Shown here one piece after another: positions 21,612 through 30,196 of a stretch of DNA of 64,000 bases. The position numbers and the translations under genes are program-made. The stretch covers positions 1,785,001 through 1,849,000 of the forward strand of contig NZ_CP060096.1 in the NCBI RefSeq assembly GCF_017357865.1. The letters run 5' to 3'. The notes beneath the pieces were generated by a model. That model did no database searches and was not told the origin of the DNA. It saw only the letters and a list, made by a program, of their open reading frames with translations. This DNA comes from Aceticella autotrophica. GTDB taxonomy: Bacteria > Bacillota > Thermoanaerobacteria > Thermoanaerobacterales > Thermoanaerobacteraceae. Numbering within the stretch: the first letter of the stretch is position 1; every line of letters starts with the position of its first letter.

Positions 21612-22796
21612 ATGAAAAAATCACTCAAGTATTTACCTTTATTTTTATGCATTGTATTAGTTTTTTCTTTATTATCAGGATGTTCTAAAAATACACCGTC
21701 TACTTCTTCAGCAAATGATAAAATCAAAGTAGGTGCACTATTTGAATTAACAGGACAGGTTGCCTCATATGGCACATCTGAATACAATGCTGTTAAACTT
21801 TATATTGATGATGTCAACAAAAACGGCGGTTTATTGGGAAAACAAATAGAATTATTAAAAACAGATAATAAATCTGCATCTGATGAAAGTATCAATCAAG
21901 CAACAAAATTAATAGTACAGGATAAAGTTGTTGCAATATTGGGACCTGCCACAACAGGTGCAACAAAAGCTGCTTCATCTATTGCAATGGATAAAAAAGT
22001 TCCATTAATAACTCCTTCCGGTACTTCTCTTGATGTTACTGTAGACCCTAATACAAATAAGGTCAAAAGTGAGATTTTCAGGGCATGTTATACAGACCCA
22101 TACCAAGGCAAGGTTATGGGAGAGTTTGCTGCAAAGGATTTAAAGGCAAAGAACGCAATTTTATATATAGATGATAAAAGCGACTACAGCAAGGGGTTAG
22201 CGCAGAGTTTCAAAGAGCAGTTTGAAAAACTCGGCGGCAAAATAATTGATAAGGAAGCATATGTTGCAAATGACCAGGACTTCAAATCTGCTTTAACTAA
22301 AATAAAGGGTTTAAATGCTGATGTTATATTTGTTCCGGGTTATTATCAGGATACAGCTAAAATTGTAAGACAAGCAAGAGAAATGGGAATAAATACGCCT
22401 TTCTTAGGTGGTGACGGATGGGATTCACCAGACTTAGTAAAAATCGCCGGAGCATCTGCACTAAATAATGTATATTACAGCAATCACTTTATTTCATCAG
22501 ATCCTGACAAGACTGTACAGGATTTTATACAGAAATACAAAGCGGCATACGGTGTTGAACCAGATGCATTTGCAGCATTGGGCTATGATTCGGCAGGTAT
22601 GCTTGTACAGGCAATAAAAAATGCCAATTCAGCTGATCCAGCAAAAATAACAGATGCTTTATCTAAACTGCAAAATTTCAAAGGTGTAACAGGTTCAATA
22701 ACAATAGATAAGCAGCATAATCCTATTAAACAAACAGTTATAATAGAATTAAAGGATGGTAAACAAATTCTTAAAAAGAAAATAAGTGCAAAATAA
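21612..22796 (+). CDS. livJ: Branched-chain amino-acid ABC transporter, substrate-binding lipoprotein
   Basis: Lipobox LLSGC around residues 18-22, then a Thr/Ser-rich linker and the Peripla_BP_6 fold: KVGALFELTGQVASYG, AILGPATTGAT, PLITPSGTS, AVYVANDQDF-like and DAFAALGYDSA. 394 aa. AGAAGGAGAGG precedes the ATG. First gene of livJHMGF. A stable hairpin separates it from livH, which may raise livJ mRNA over the rest. Amino-acid specificity (Leu/Ile/Val or other) is assigned by family. Confidence 0.92.
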   Translation: MKKSLKYLPLFLCIVLVFSLLSGCSKNTPSTSSANDKIKVGALFELTGQVASYGTSEYNAVKLYIDDVNKNGGLLGKQIELLKTDNKSASDESINQATKLIVQDKVVAILGPATTGATKAASSIAMDKKVPLITPSGTSLDVTVDPNTNKVKSEIFRACYTDPYQGKVMGEFAAKDLKAKNAILYIDDKSDYSKGLAQSFKEQFEKLGGKIIDKEAYVANDQDFKSALTKIKGLNADVIFVPGYYQDTAKIVRQAREMGINTPFLGGDGWDSPDLVKIAGASALNNVYYSNHFISSDPDKTVQDFIQKYKAAYGVEPDAFAALGYDSAGMLVQAIKNANSADPAKITDALSKLQNFKGVTGSITIDKQHNPIKQTVIIELKDGKQILKKKISAK

Positions 22797-22873
22797 ATTC
22801 AAACAAAATTGCAGTATTAATAAAAAATAATTCTTAAAATAAAAGTAAAACCATAAAACTATAAAATTAGAGC

Positions 22874-22907
22874 GGCAATGCGGTCATCTTTATATGACCG
22901 CATTGCC
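22874..22907 (+). promoter_or_regulatory. Stable intercistronic hairpin between livJ and livH
   Basis: GGCAATGCGGTCAT and ATGACCGCATTGCC form a perfect 14-bp, GC-rich stem with a 6-nt loop. No U-run follows, so it is more likely a 3' stabiliser for the livJ message or a partial attenuator than a full terminator. Confidence 0.7.
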
Positions 22908-22950
22908 ATCATGTTTAAGTATATGAAAAATTTAGATATGAGGTGAAATC

Positions 22951-23835
22951 ATGAAGACATTCATCGAACAACTAATAAATGGTCTTTCACTGGGAAGTAT
23001 ATATGCATTGATTGCTCTTGGATATACAATGGTATATGGAATAATGAAACTTATAAACTTCGCCCATGGAGATATATACATGGTAGGAGCATTTACAGGC
23101 TTTTTTGCATCCACTACCTTACATCTTGGTTTTATCCCGTCACTGCTTTTGGCGATGCTTGTAAGCACCATTTTCGGTGTTACAATCGAACGTATAGCAT
23201 ATAGACCTTTAAGAGGAAAATCTAAAATATCAATATTAATAACAGCAATTGGTGTTTCGCTTTTTCTTGAAAACAGTGGTATAATTCTTTTTACACCAAG
23301 AACAAGAACATATCCGCAGATATTTAAGCAACATGTTTATTCGCTTTTGAATGGATATGTAACAATATCAAACCAGCAAATTGTTATATTCGTTGTTTCA
23401 ATTATAATGATGGTAGGATTACAATTTATAATTTATAAAACTAAAATAGGTAAAGCAATGAGAGCGGTGTCCCTTGACCCTGATGCCGCAAAGCTTATGG
23501 GAGTTAATGTTGATAATACAGTATCATTTACTTTCGCTATAGGTTCAGCCCTTGCAGCTGTTGCAGGTGTCCTTGTAGGTATTTACTATAACTCTATTGA
23601 CCCTTTAATGGGCATTATGCCAGGATTAAAGGCTTTTATAGCCGCTGTTTTAGGAGGCATCGGCATAATACCTGGTGCTATGGTGGGTGGTCTTTTAATG
23701 GGTGTCATTGAAGCAATGGTATCAGGATACGGCAGTTCTCTATACAGGGACGGTGTTGCATTTGCCTTACTGATAATAATCCTTATAATTAAGCCTGCGG
23801 GATTATTTGGTAAAAATATCAGGGAGAAAGTGTAG
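22951..23835 (+). CDS. livH: Branched-chain amino-acid ABC permease LivH
   Basis: 294 aa, about 8 membrane spans. It opens FIEQLINGLSLGSIYALIALGYTMVYG, broken by no gaps, then KLINFAHGDIYMVGAF, AYRPLRG and FTFAIGSALAAVAG, all LivH signatures. AGGTGA ribosome site. Its TAG is followed directly by the GTG of livM. Confidence 0.95.
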   Translation: MKTFIEQLINGLSLGSIYALIALGYTMVYGIMKLINFAHGDIYMVGAFTGFFASTTLHLGFIPSLLLAMLVSTIFGVTIERIAYRPLRGKSKISILITAIGVSLFLENSGIILFTPRTRTYPQIFKQHVYSLLNGYVTISNQQIVIFVVSIIMMVGLQFIIYKTKIGKAMRAVSLDPDAAKLMGVNVDNTVSFTFAIGSALAAVAGVLVGIYYNSIDPLMGIMPGLKAFIAAVLGGIGIIPGAMVGGLLMGVIEAMVSGYGSSLYRDGVAFALLIIILIIKPAGLFGKNIREKV

Positions 23836-24801
23836 GTGCTTGAGTTGAAACAGGTATTAAAAAACAGATTGATAATTTTTGCAGGACTTATAGCCTTTTA
23901 TGGAATTATACAGGCTCTCATATCCTTCAATTTCCTAAATGATTACTATGTTGTCAATATAATATTAATGGGAATAAATGTCATACTTGCTGTAAGCCTT
24001 AACCTTATAAATGGTTTTACAGGGCAATTTTCAATAGGGCATGCCGGTTTTATGGCAATAGGTGCTTATTCATCAGCCATCATAACATATAAGCTTGGTC
24101 TTCCTTTCCCACTGGCTATTTTAATTGGCGGTATTTCTGCAGGTATCGTAGGAATATTGATAGGAATCCCTTCATTGAGATTAAAGGGGGATTATCTTGC
24201 TATTACAACACTTGGTTTCGGAGAAATAATCAGGGTTATATTTTTAAATACAGAATATGTCGGTGGCGCCAGCGGACTTTCCGGCATACCAAAATACACC
24301 AATTGGACATGGGTATTCTGGCTTTCTGTAATAACAGTTGTATTAATTAGAAATTTTGTTAATTCAAGCTATGGAAGATGCTGTATTGCCATAAGAGAAG
24401 ATGAAGTTGCAGCAGAATCTATGGGAATAAATACAACCAATTATAAAACCCTTGCATTTGCTTTAGGAGCGTTTTTTGCCGGAATAGGCGGCTCTCTTTA
24501 TGCACATAACTTCTACATTATACAGCCTGAAAATTTTGGTTTCATGAAATCATTTGATATCTTGACAATGGTTGTATTAGGCGGTCTTGGAAGCATTACC
24601 GGTTCAGTCTTATCAGCAATTCTCCTAACATTTGTATATGCTGTACTGCAAGATTATGCAGCACTTAGAATGGTTATTTATTCATTGCTCTTAATCATCG
24701 TAATGCTGTTTAGACCTGAAGGGCTTATGGGAACCAAGGAATTTTCCTTTAAGAAATTGTTAAACAGGAGGGCTGCAAAAAATGAACTTACTGTCAATTA
24801 A
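23836..24801 (+). CDS. livM: Branched-chain amino-acid ABC permease LivM
   Basis: About 321 aa with 8-10 spans, signatures LNLINGFTGQFSIGHAGFMAIGAY and TTLGFGEIIRVIF, and LVVLGGLGSITG-like VVLGGLGSITGS. The likely start is GTG at 23836, immediately after the livH stop with GGGAG 9 nt upstream. A TTG at 23845 is the alternative. It overlaps livG by 20 nt. Confidence 0.94.
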   Translation: MLELKQVLKNRLIIFAGLIAFYGIIQALISFNFLNDYYVVNIILMGINVILAVSLNLINGFTGQFSIGHAGFMAIGAYSSAIITYKLGLPFPLAILIGGISAGIVGILIGIPSLRLKGDYLAITTLGFGEIIRVIFLNTEYVGGASGLSGIPKYTNWTWVFWLSVITVVLIRNFVNSSYGRCCIAIREDEVAAESMGINTTNYKTLAFALGAFFAGIGGSLYAHNFYIIQPENFGFMKSFDILTMVVLGGLGSITGSVLSAILLTFVYAVLQDYAALRMVIYSLLLIIVMLFRPEGLMGTKEFSFKKLLNRRAAKNELTVN

Positions 24802-25573
24802 AAATCTTTCTAAAAATTTCGGAGGTATAAAAGCCCTTATCGATGTAAATATAGAACTTAAAAAGGGTTCTCTTACAGGGCTTATCGGACCTAACGGTGC
24901 CGGTAAATCTACGGTTTTTAATATGATAACAGGTATTTATCCACCCTCAAGCGGCACTATAACCTTTAATGGGGTTAATATTACAACAAAACCTTATAAA
25001 AATACAAAACTCGGCATTGCAAGAACCTTTCAAAACATCAGGCTTTTTAAAAACCTTACTGTACTTGACAATGTCAAAATTCCTGAACACTTACATGTAG
25101 AGTACGGTATATTAAGTTCATTTTTACAGGGTCCTAAATATCTTAAAGGTGAAAAAGCAGAGGATAATGAAGCAATAGAACTGCTGAAAATTTTTAATCT
25201 TGATAAATTTAAAATGAACCTTGCCAAGAATCTTCCATATGGTGAACAAAGAAAATTAGAAATTGCAAGGGCTCTTGCTACAAAGCCACTGCTTCTACTT
25301 CTTGATGAACCAGCTGCAGGCATGAATCCGCAAGAAACAAAGGAATTGCTTGATACTGTAAAATTTGTGCGAGATAAATTCAACATTACTGTATTTCTTA
25401 TTGAACACGATATGTCATTTGTAATGGAACTATGTGAGGATATATATGTTATGGATTATGGAGAAATAATCGCACATGGCACACCGGATGAAATCAAAAG
25501 AAACCCCAAGGTTATAGCCGCATATCTCGGTGAAGACACAAACGAAATAACACTTGAGGGAGGTATTTCATAA
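24782..25573 (+). CDS. livG: Branched-chain amino-acid ABC ATP-binding protein LivG
   Basis: Walker A GPNGAGKST, Q-loop ARTFQNIRLF, signature LPYGEQRKLEIARAL (the LivG variant), Walker B LLLLDEPAAGMNP, H-loop IEHDMSFVM. 263 aa. ATG within livM behind AGGAGGG. The stop overlaps the livF start. Confidence 0.96.
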   Translation: MNLLSIKNLSKNFGGIKALIDVNIELKKGSLTGLIGPNGAGKSTVFNMITGIYPPSSGTITFNGVNITTKPYKNTKLGIARTFQNIRLFKNLTVLDNVKIPEHLHVEYGILSSFLQGPKYLKGEKAEDNEAIELLKIFNLDKFKMNLAKNLPYGEQRKLEIARALATKPLLLLLDEPAAGMNPQETKELLDTVKFVRDKFNITVFLIEHDMSFVMELCEDIYVMDYGEIIAHGTPDEIKRNPKVIAAYLGEDTNEITLEGGIS

Positions 25574-26274
25574 TGCTTGAAATTAAGGATTTATATGTAT
25601 CATATGGTATGGTTAATGCCCTCAAAGGGATAAACTTGAAAGTAATGGATAATGAAATTGTAACAATAATCGGTGCAAATGGTGCGGGTAAAAGCACGAC
25701 TTTAATGACAATTTCCGGTATATTAAAGCCTAAAAAAGGAACCATAAGGTACAATAACATTGACATTACTAAAAAACATGCTCCGGATATAGTAGGTATG
25801 GGTATATGTCAAGTCCCTGAAGGAAGGCGTATATTTACAAACATGACGGTTCTGGAGAATCTTGAAATGGGTGCATACCTTAGAAAAGATAAAATGATAT
25901 CGACTGATATGGAAAAAGTATTTCAACTTTTCCCAAGATTAAAAGAACGCCGCAAACAAGTAGCCGGCACCTTGAGCGGCGGAGAACAGCAGATGCTGGC
26001 AATAGGGAGAGCTTTGATGTCAAAACCAAAAATGCTTTTGTTGGACGAACCCTCTATGGGTCTTGCTCCAATAGTAGTACAAGATATATTTAAGACCATA
26101 AAAAGTATTAATAAAAGCGGTACCACAATCCTTCTTGTAGAACAAAATGCAAAAATGGCACTATCCATCGCTGATCGTGCTTATGTATTAGAAACAGGTA
26201 AGATATCGCTTGAAGGAGAAGCTACTGTGTTAATAAATGATGAAAGGGTAAAAAAGGCATATTTAGGAGGATAG
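25573..26274 (+). CDS. livF: Branched-chain amino-acid ABC ATP-binding protein LivF
   Basis: Walker A GANGAGKST, CQVPEGRRIF (LivF-specific), signature LSGGEQQMLAIGRAL, Walker B LLLDEPSMGLAP, H-loop LVEQNAKMAL. The C-terminus is ERVKKAYLGG. 233 aa. Translationally coupled to livG (TAATG). A second, broken livF remnant lies at 27885-28056. Confidence 0.96.
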   Translation: MLEIKDLYVSYGMVNALKGINLKVMDNEIVTIIGANGAGKSTTLMTISGILKPKKGTIRYNNIDITKKHAPDIVGMGICQVPEGRRIFTNMTVLENLEMGAYLRKDKMISTDMEKVFQLFPRLKERRKQVAGTLSGGEQQMLAIGRALMSKPKMLLLDEPSMGLAPIVVQDIFKTIKSINKSGTTILLVEQNAKMALSIADRAYVLETGKISLEGEATVLINDERVKKAYLGG

Positions 26275-26299
26275 GCAGGTGTACTAACTGCCTATTTGT
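26271..26299 (+). terminator. liv operon terminator
   Basis: ATAGGCAG, 9-nt loop, CTGCCTAT followed by TTGT. The stem starts just before the livF stop. Confidence 0.65.
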
Positions 26300-26442
26300 C
26301 TATGGATATGCCACTTCACCCCAATCTTGATTTTGGTATCCACTCTATCCTTTTTTATCCATCTTGAAAATTTTTGGCTTGTATTTCTTTAAATTCCACA
26401 ATCTTTATTTCATATTGAAAATCATATTATTTTAATAAATAA

Positions 26443-27711
26443 TCAAATCTTATCCTCAAATTGAAGAATTGATGTGAATTTTTCAATAAAAGGCGTTCCT
26501 GATGAAGTCAGTAAAAGCGTCGAGGTCACTCCAACTTCATTTACCGGAACAAATTCATATTCATTTCCCTTTTTTATACCATATCCGCTAAAGTCATGTA
26601 TAATATACGGAATTCCATTTTCAGTTCCTATATATATCATAGCATGACCAGGCATATATATAGCAGCACCTGGTTTTACTTCATTAAAAAGCTGTATTCT
26701 TTCCCACACCTTTGTTCCTTCTCCAAATTTATATGATATACCAGCACTCTCTTCTTGTTCATTGGCGTTCCTTGGAAGTCTAAATCCAAATGTCTTATAT
26801 ACATACATTATAAAGCTTGAGCAATCCCTTCCATTAAAGATGTCACCCCAGCCATACCTATCACCAAGAAGTTTAAATGCTTGTCTTAAAATATTTGCTC
26901 TCGTATATGGAAGGTAACCTATATTTATATCTTGCAACATTGATACCAATGCATCTTTAAATACAAGATTTCCATTAACATCTCTTGTAGGCAACTTAAC
27001 ATCATGATTTCCAAATGCATTTTGATTGCCTATACTTACAAGCTTATTAATTTCTATGGGTATCCTTGTACCCATATCAAATTCTAATTCTGAAATATCT
27101 TTATCTAATCGGTTAAATTGAGTCCTTATGCAATTTCCTGTTACAACTATAAAATCCTTTGTATCTAAATAATCAAATATTTCCTTTTTGTCTTTGGCAA
27201 TGGCTATATCATCTTTTTTAACCCATCCCCTGTAATTGTACATCTGCACAAAAAACCATTTACCATCATAACTTGTATGAAGTATAATAACAGGTTCTAT
27301 TGCTTGACATCCCGTTTCTTGAAATCTATCAAATTCATTATCCCCTTTTATGCTATATATACCGGTATCTGTCGGAAATGTCCGTATGGAGGTATCTCTT
27401 ACCGTTATCCCATATTTTACAGGGTTTATTTTTTTAATACCAACTAAATTTGTATTTTCTATTAAAGAATCATAAAAATCTTTTGTCACGACATTTCCAT
27501 TAGTAAAATATCTTTCTTTTGTAGGGACTTTGTATTCATTAATATACCCCATTAATTCATCTTTTGTAAGACTTTCTTTGTATTTTTCAAGATTATATAC
27601 CTTATTAATTCTTTCTATTATCTTTTGATTAAATTTGCTTATCTCATTTTTCGTCATTATTACTTTATCAGCATCATGAATTTTCCCGATCCAGTAATCC
27701 GCATGAAGCAT
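26443..27711 (-). CDS. NlpC/P60 cell-wall peptidase with N_NLPC_P60 and SH3 domains
   Basis: Order: N_NLPC_P60 stabilising segment (ADYWIGKIHDADKVIM, about 4-100), two bacterial SH3-like domains (about 110-300, with VRDTSIRTFPTD and YRGWVKKDD), and the NlpC/P60 peptidase (about 300-422). Catalytic Cys is in NGRDCSSFIMYVYKTFG, His in MPGHAMIYIG, with a third polar residue in IIHDFSG. It should cleave peptide stems of peptidoglycan. Odd: the conserved N-terminus continues upstream in frame (NNIPGTTDGM) with no ATG/GTG/TTG and no signal peptide. Either a rare ATT/ATC start after GAGAGGAG or a lost 5' end must be assumed. Confidence 0.82.
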   Translation of the reverse strand: MLHADYWIGKIHDADKVIMTKNEISKFNQKIIERINKVYNLEKYKESLTKDELMGYINEYKVPTKERYFTNGNVVTKDFYDSLIENTNLVGIKKINPVKYGITVRDTSIRTFPTDTGIYSIKGDNEFDRFQETGCQAIEPVIILHTSYDGKWFFVQMYNYRGWVKKDDIAIAKDKKEIFDYLDTKDFIVVTGNCIRTQFNRLDKDISELEFDMGTRIPIEINKLVSIGNQNAFGNHDVKLPTRDVNGNLVFKDALVSMLQDINIGYLPYTRANILRQAFKLLGDRYGWGDIFNGRDCSSFIMYVYKTFGFRLPRNANEQEESAGISYKFGEGTKVWERIQLFNEVKPGAAIYMPGHAMIYIGTENGIPYIIHDFSGYGIKKGNEYEFVPVNEVGVTSTLLLTSSGTPFIEKFTSILQFEDKI

Positions 27712-27884
27712 TCCATCTGTGGTTCCAGGTATATTATTGATAATACCACTCCTCTCATAAGCATAGTTGGTTGGTAAAATTAATTACTGTCTAATATTCT
27801 ACATTAACAAATTATATATAAATTTTCCAACCTATATAATCTATTCATTTCTCGAAAACTTATTTATTCTTGCTTATCATATAA

Positions 27885-28056
27885 AAGATCAAAAAAGTCG
27901 ATAGCAACTTAGATAAGGTTTATAACCTTTTTCCTCGGCTAAAAGAACGTTTACAAACAGAATGGATATGTTTTGCAAAGTGGCAGTATAATACTTGCAG
28001 ATGATGCTGCTAAGCTTTCAAATAATACATTGGTACGGGAAGCTTATCTTGGGTAA
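27885..28056 (+). pseudogene. Broken livF remnant (ABC ATPase C-terminal pieces)
   Basis: 27885-27959 translates to KIKKVDSNLDKVYNLFPRLKERLQT (25 codons). It matches the LivF segment before the ABC signature; the intact LivF at 25573 has EKVFQLFPRLKER there. In another frame 27964-28056 reads GYVLQSGSIILADDAAKLSN and ends LVREAYLG-stop, matching the LivF C-terminus (AYVLETGKI..VKKAYLGG). The signature, Walker B and H-loop between them are deleted. It is a decayed second liv ATPase with diverged sequence, not a copy of the present livF. Confidence 0.8.
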
Positions 28057-28064
28057 AAATATTT

Positions 28065-28481
28065 TTAATATCTTAATGACCTGTGTCCCAATCCAATCGC
28101 AGCTTCATTTAAATTCAACATGCCTACTGCAAAAAGCCCACAAACACATAGGTGTTCACCATAAAAGGCTATGCCAATCTTTCCGCCTATATTTAACCCC
28201 ATAGCCTTATCTTTTATTTGCATTATCGCATCATGTGAAGCACCTGCGACAGCCCCTTCCCCTACATGGTTATCCTCTATAACACCCTCTCTTTTTGCAG
28301 CAACAACAGCCCTTTCTATTATCTTTGAAATAGAATTTATATATTCACCGCCATAATCAACAGCAGCAACCTTGATCCCCTGTTGTCTGAACCTTTCTTT
28401 TAATGTGATTTCATCTTCTCTGCTTGACATTGCCATACTAATAGCCACCCTTGCAATATCAATGCTTTTAATATTCTTCAT
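28065..28481 (-). CDS. HutP family protein
   Basis: 138 aa from the ATG at 28481 behind GGAGGT. The block IIERAVVAAKREGVI, GEGAVAGASHDAI and NIGGKIGIAFYGEHL and the ending AIGLGHRSLRY fit clostridial HutP-like proteins, relatives of the L-histidine/Mg2+-dependent antiterminator of Bacillus hut mRNA. No hut genes are in the window. The gene overlaps the start of the message after DUF554 (28487). Probably an RNA-binding regulator with an unknown target. Family recognition is fairly good, function is inferred. Confidence 0.7.
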   Translation of the reverse strand: MKNIKSIDIARVAISMAMSSREDEITLKERFRQQGIKVAAVDYGGEYINSISKIIERAVVAAKREGVIEDNHVGEGAVAGASHDAIMQIKDKAMGLNIGGKIGIAFYGEHLCVCGLFAVGMLNLNEAAIGLGHRSLRY

Positions 28482-28486
28482 ATATT

Positions 28487-29185
28487 TTACCTCCAAAATA
28501 TCTTTAATAATAATTGATACACAATAGGTATAAAGATGGCAGGAAGCATATTCCCCACCTTTATTTTTATAATATTCAATATATTTAAAGAAATACCTAT
28601 GATAAGAATTCCGCCAATAGCTGACATATCAACAATAATTGATTTTGTCAAAAGCTCCTGAAGAAATGAAGAACCTATGGTTATTATACCCTGATATAAA
28701 AAAACAGATACCGAAGAAAGCACAACACCTATGCCAAATGTTGAGCCAAAAATTATAGCAGAAATACCATCCAGCATTGATTTTGCATACAAAATACTGT
28801 GATCACCCTGCAGCCCGTCTTTTAATGCACCAACAATTGACATTGCACCAACACAGTAAATTAAACTTGTCGTAACAAATCCTTTACTTATATTTGAATT
28901 ACCGTCATTCTTTGCAAATTTCTTCTCGATACTGTTGCCAAAATTATTAAGCAATCTTTCAATATCTATTGCTTCACCTATTATACAACCAATTACAATA
29001 CTTATGATAACAAGCAAAAGATTTTTATATTTTAATGCATTATCCAAACCTATAACAAGGACACTTAGGGATAATCCCTGCATTATAATTTTCTTAAATC
29101 TATCAGATATACCTATTTTTAATAAAGTTCCAATTGTACCTCCAATTATAATTGATACAGTATTCACTAATGTTCCAAGCATCAT
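28487..29185 (-). CDS. DUF554 family membrane protein (YdfK/YqgA)
   Basis: 232 aa with six to seven hydrophobic segments. It opens MLGTLVNTVSIIIGGTIGTLLK, followed by GLSLSVLVIGLDNALK, VGAMSIVGALKDGLQGDHSILYAKSMLDG (DUF554 hallmark, with acidic and glycine-rich core) and AIGGILIIGISLNIL. Function unknown in the family; possibly a transporter or channel. Its ATG overlaps the ogg stop by 4 nt. Confidence 0.9.
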   Translation of the reverse strand: MMLGTLVNTVSIIIGGTIGTLLKIGISDRFKKIIMQGLSLSVLVIGLDNALKYKNLLLVIISIVIGCIIGEAIDIERLLNNFGNSIEKKFAKNDGNSNISKGFVTTSLIYCVGAMSIVGALKDGLQGDHSILYAKSMLDGISAIIFGSTFGIGVVLSSVSVFLYQGIITIGSSFLQELLTKSIIVDMSAIGGILIIGISLNILNIIKIKVGNMLPAIFIPIVYQLLLKIFWR

Positions 29186-30078
29186 TTTTCCCTTTCTATG
29201 AATTTTTCTTTTGATACATGATCCTTAGCATAATAAAAAAGATACTGTTGTGCAAAACCTGCAAGCTCTCTGAACTTTTCCTTTGCAAAATATTGAATAT
29301 CCTTATTGGTTATCTTCTTTTTAAGATATAAAAATTCAACAGCCTTCTTTATCCAGACATCTACAGGAAAAACCTCATATCTGCCAATGGAATACAAGAT
29401 TACACAGTCTGCTACCTTTTCTCCAACACCCTTAATTCTCATCAACAAATCTCTTATAAAATCAGTATCATAAAGCTGTAATTCAAAAAGATTTATTTCT
29501 TCATCAAATATTTTACTTGCTGCATCGATAATATATTTTGCCCTAAAACCACACTTACTGCTGTTTAAAATCTCTGCATCAGAAACAATTATATCCTTAA
29601 TCTTTGGAAACGTATAATACACACTGTCCTTGTAATAAATCGGATGTCCCAATGCCTTGCTTAAGTTTTCAATTACCTTTTTTATTTGAGATATTCTATT
29701 ATTTTGAGATATTATGAAAGAAATCAAGGTTTCCCAAGTATCCTGTCTTAGTATCCGTATTCCTTCACCATATTTAATAGCTTCCTTCAGGACCTCATCC
29801 TGCGATAAAATATCTTTTATTCTTCCATAATCCCTTCCAAGGTCAAAATAGTCAAACCATATATCATTAAAATCTGACAGATTTGTATTATCTATGATTA
29901 AAATATCCCCGTCCAATTTCACATTTATAACCCTGTCAAAAGCTACACCTGTATAACTTCCATCTTTTTCTTCATTCCATCTGAAACATTGTCCACACTC
30001 AAGTGTTTCTCTCAAATTAAAATCCCTGATTCCATGAACAATAACCTTTGTCCCTGTCATCTCAACTAAATATTTCAT
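29182..30078 (-). CDS. ogg: 8-oxoguanine DNA glycosylase / AP lyase (OGG1-type)
   Basis: Base-excision repair of 8-oxoguanine. The N-terminal OGG_N domain has LRETLECGQCFRW. The HhH-GPD domain has ISFIISQNNRISQIKKVI, CGFRAKYI, the helix-hairpin-helix IKGVGEKVADC with the Schiff-base Lys, and FPVDVWIKKAV with the catalytic Asp. About 298 aa. ATG at 30078 is preferred, although GGAG is only one base away. Alternative starts exist at 30114 and 30057. Translationally coupled to DUF554. Confidence 0.92.
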   Translation of the reverse strand: MKYLVEMTGTKVIVHGIRDFNLRETLECGQCFRWNEEKDGSYTGVAFDRVINVKLDGDILIIDNTNLSDFNDIWFDYFDLGRDYGRIKDILSQDEVLKEAIKYGEGIRILRQDTWETLISFIISQNNRISQIKKVIENLSKALGHPIYYKDSVYYTFPKIKDIIVSDAEILNSSKCGFRAKYIIDAASKIFDEEINLFELQLYDTDFIRDLLMRIKGVGEKVADCVILYSIGRYEVFPVDVWIKKAVEFLYLKKKITNKDIQYFAKEKFRELAGFAQQYLFYYAKDHVSKEKFIEREK

Positions 30079-30196
30079 TCTCCTCACCCACATTTTTGGT
30101 TTTTTATACTGCATTTAATATAATAATATTTATTTTGGTCTATGAATATTATTATATTATTTTTAACAAATAAAATAAAGTACTTAGCCCTGTAAA

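Noticed and set aside
26300-26442. Gap between livF and the NlpC/P60 gene as a transposase relic
   Set aside because: Short basic stretches on the minus strand could not be matched to any family.
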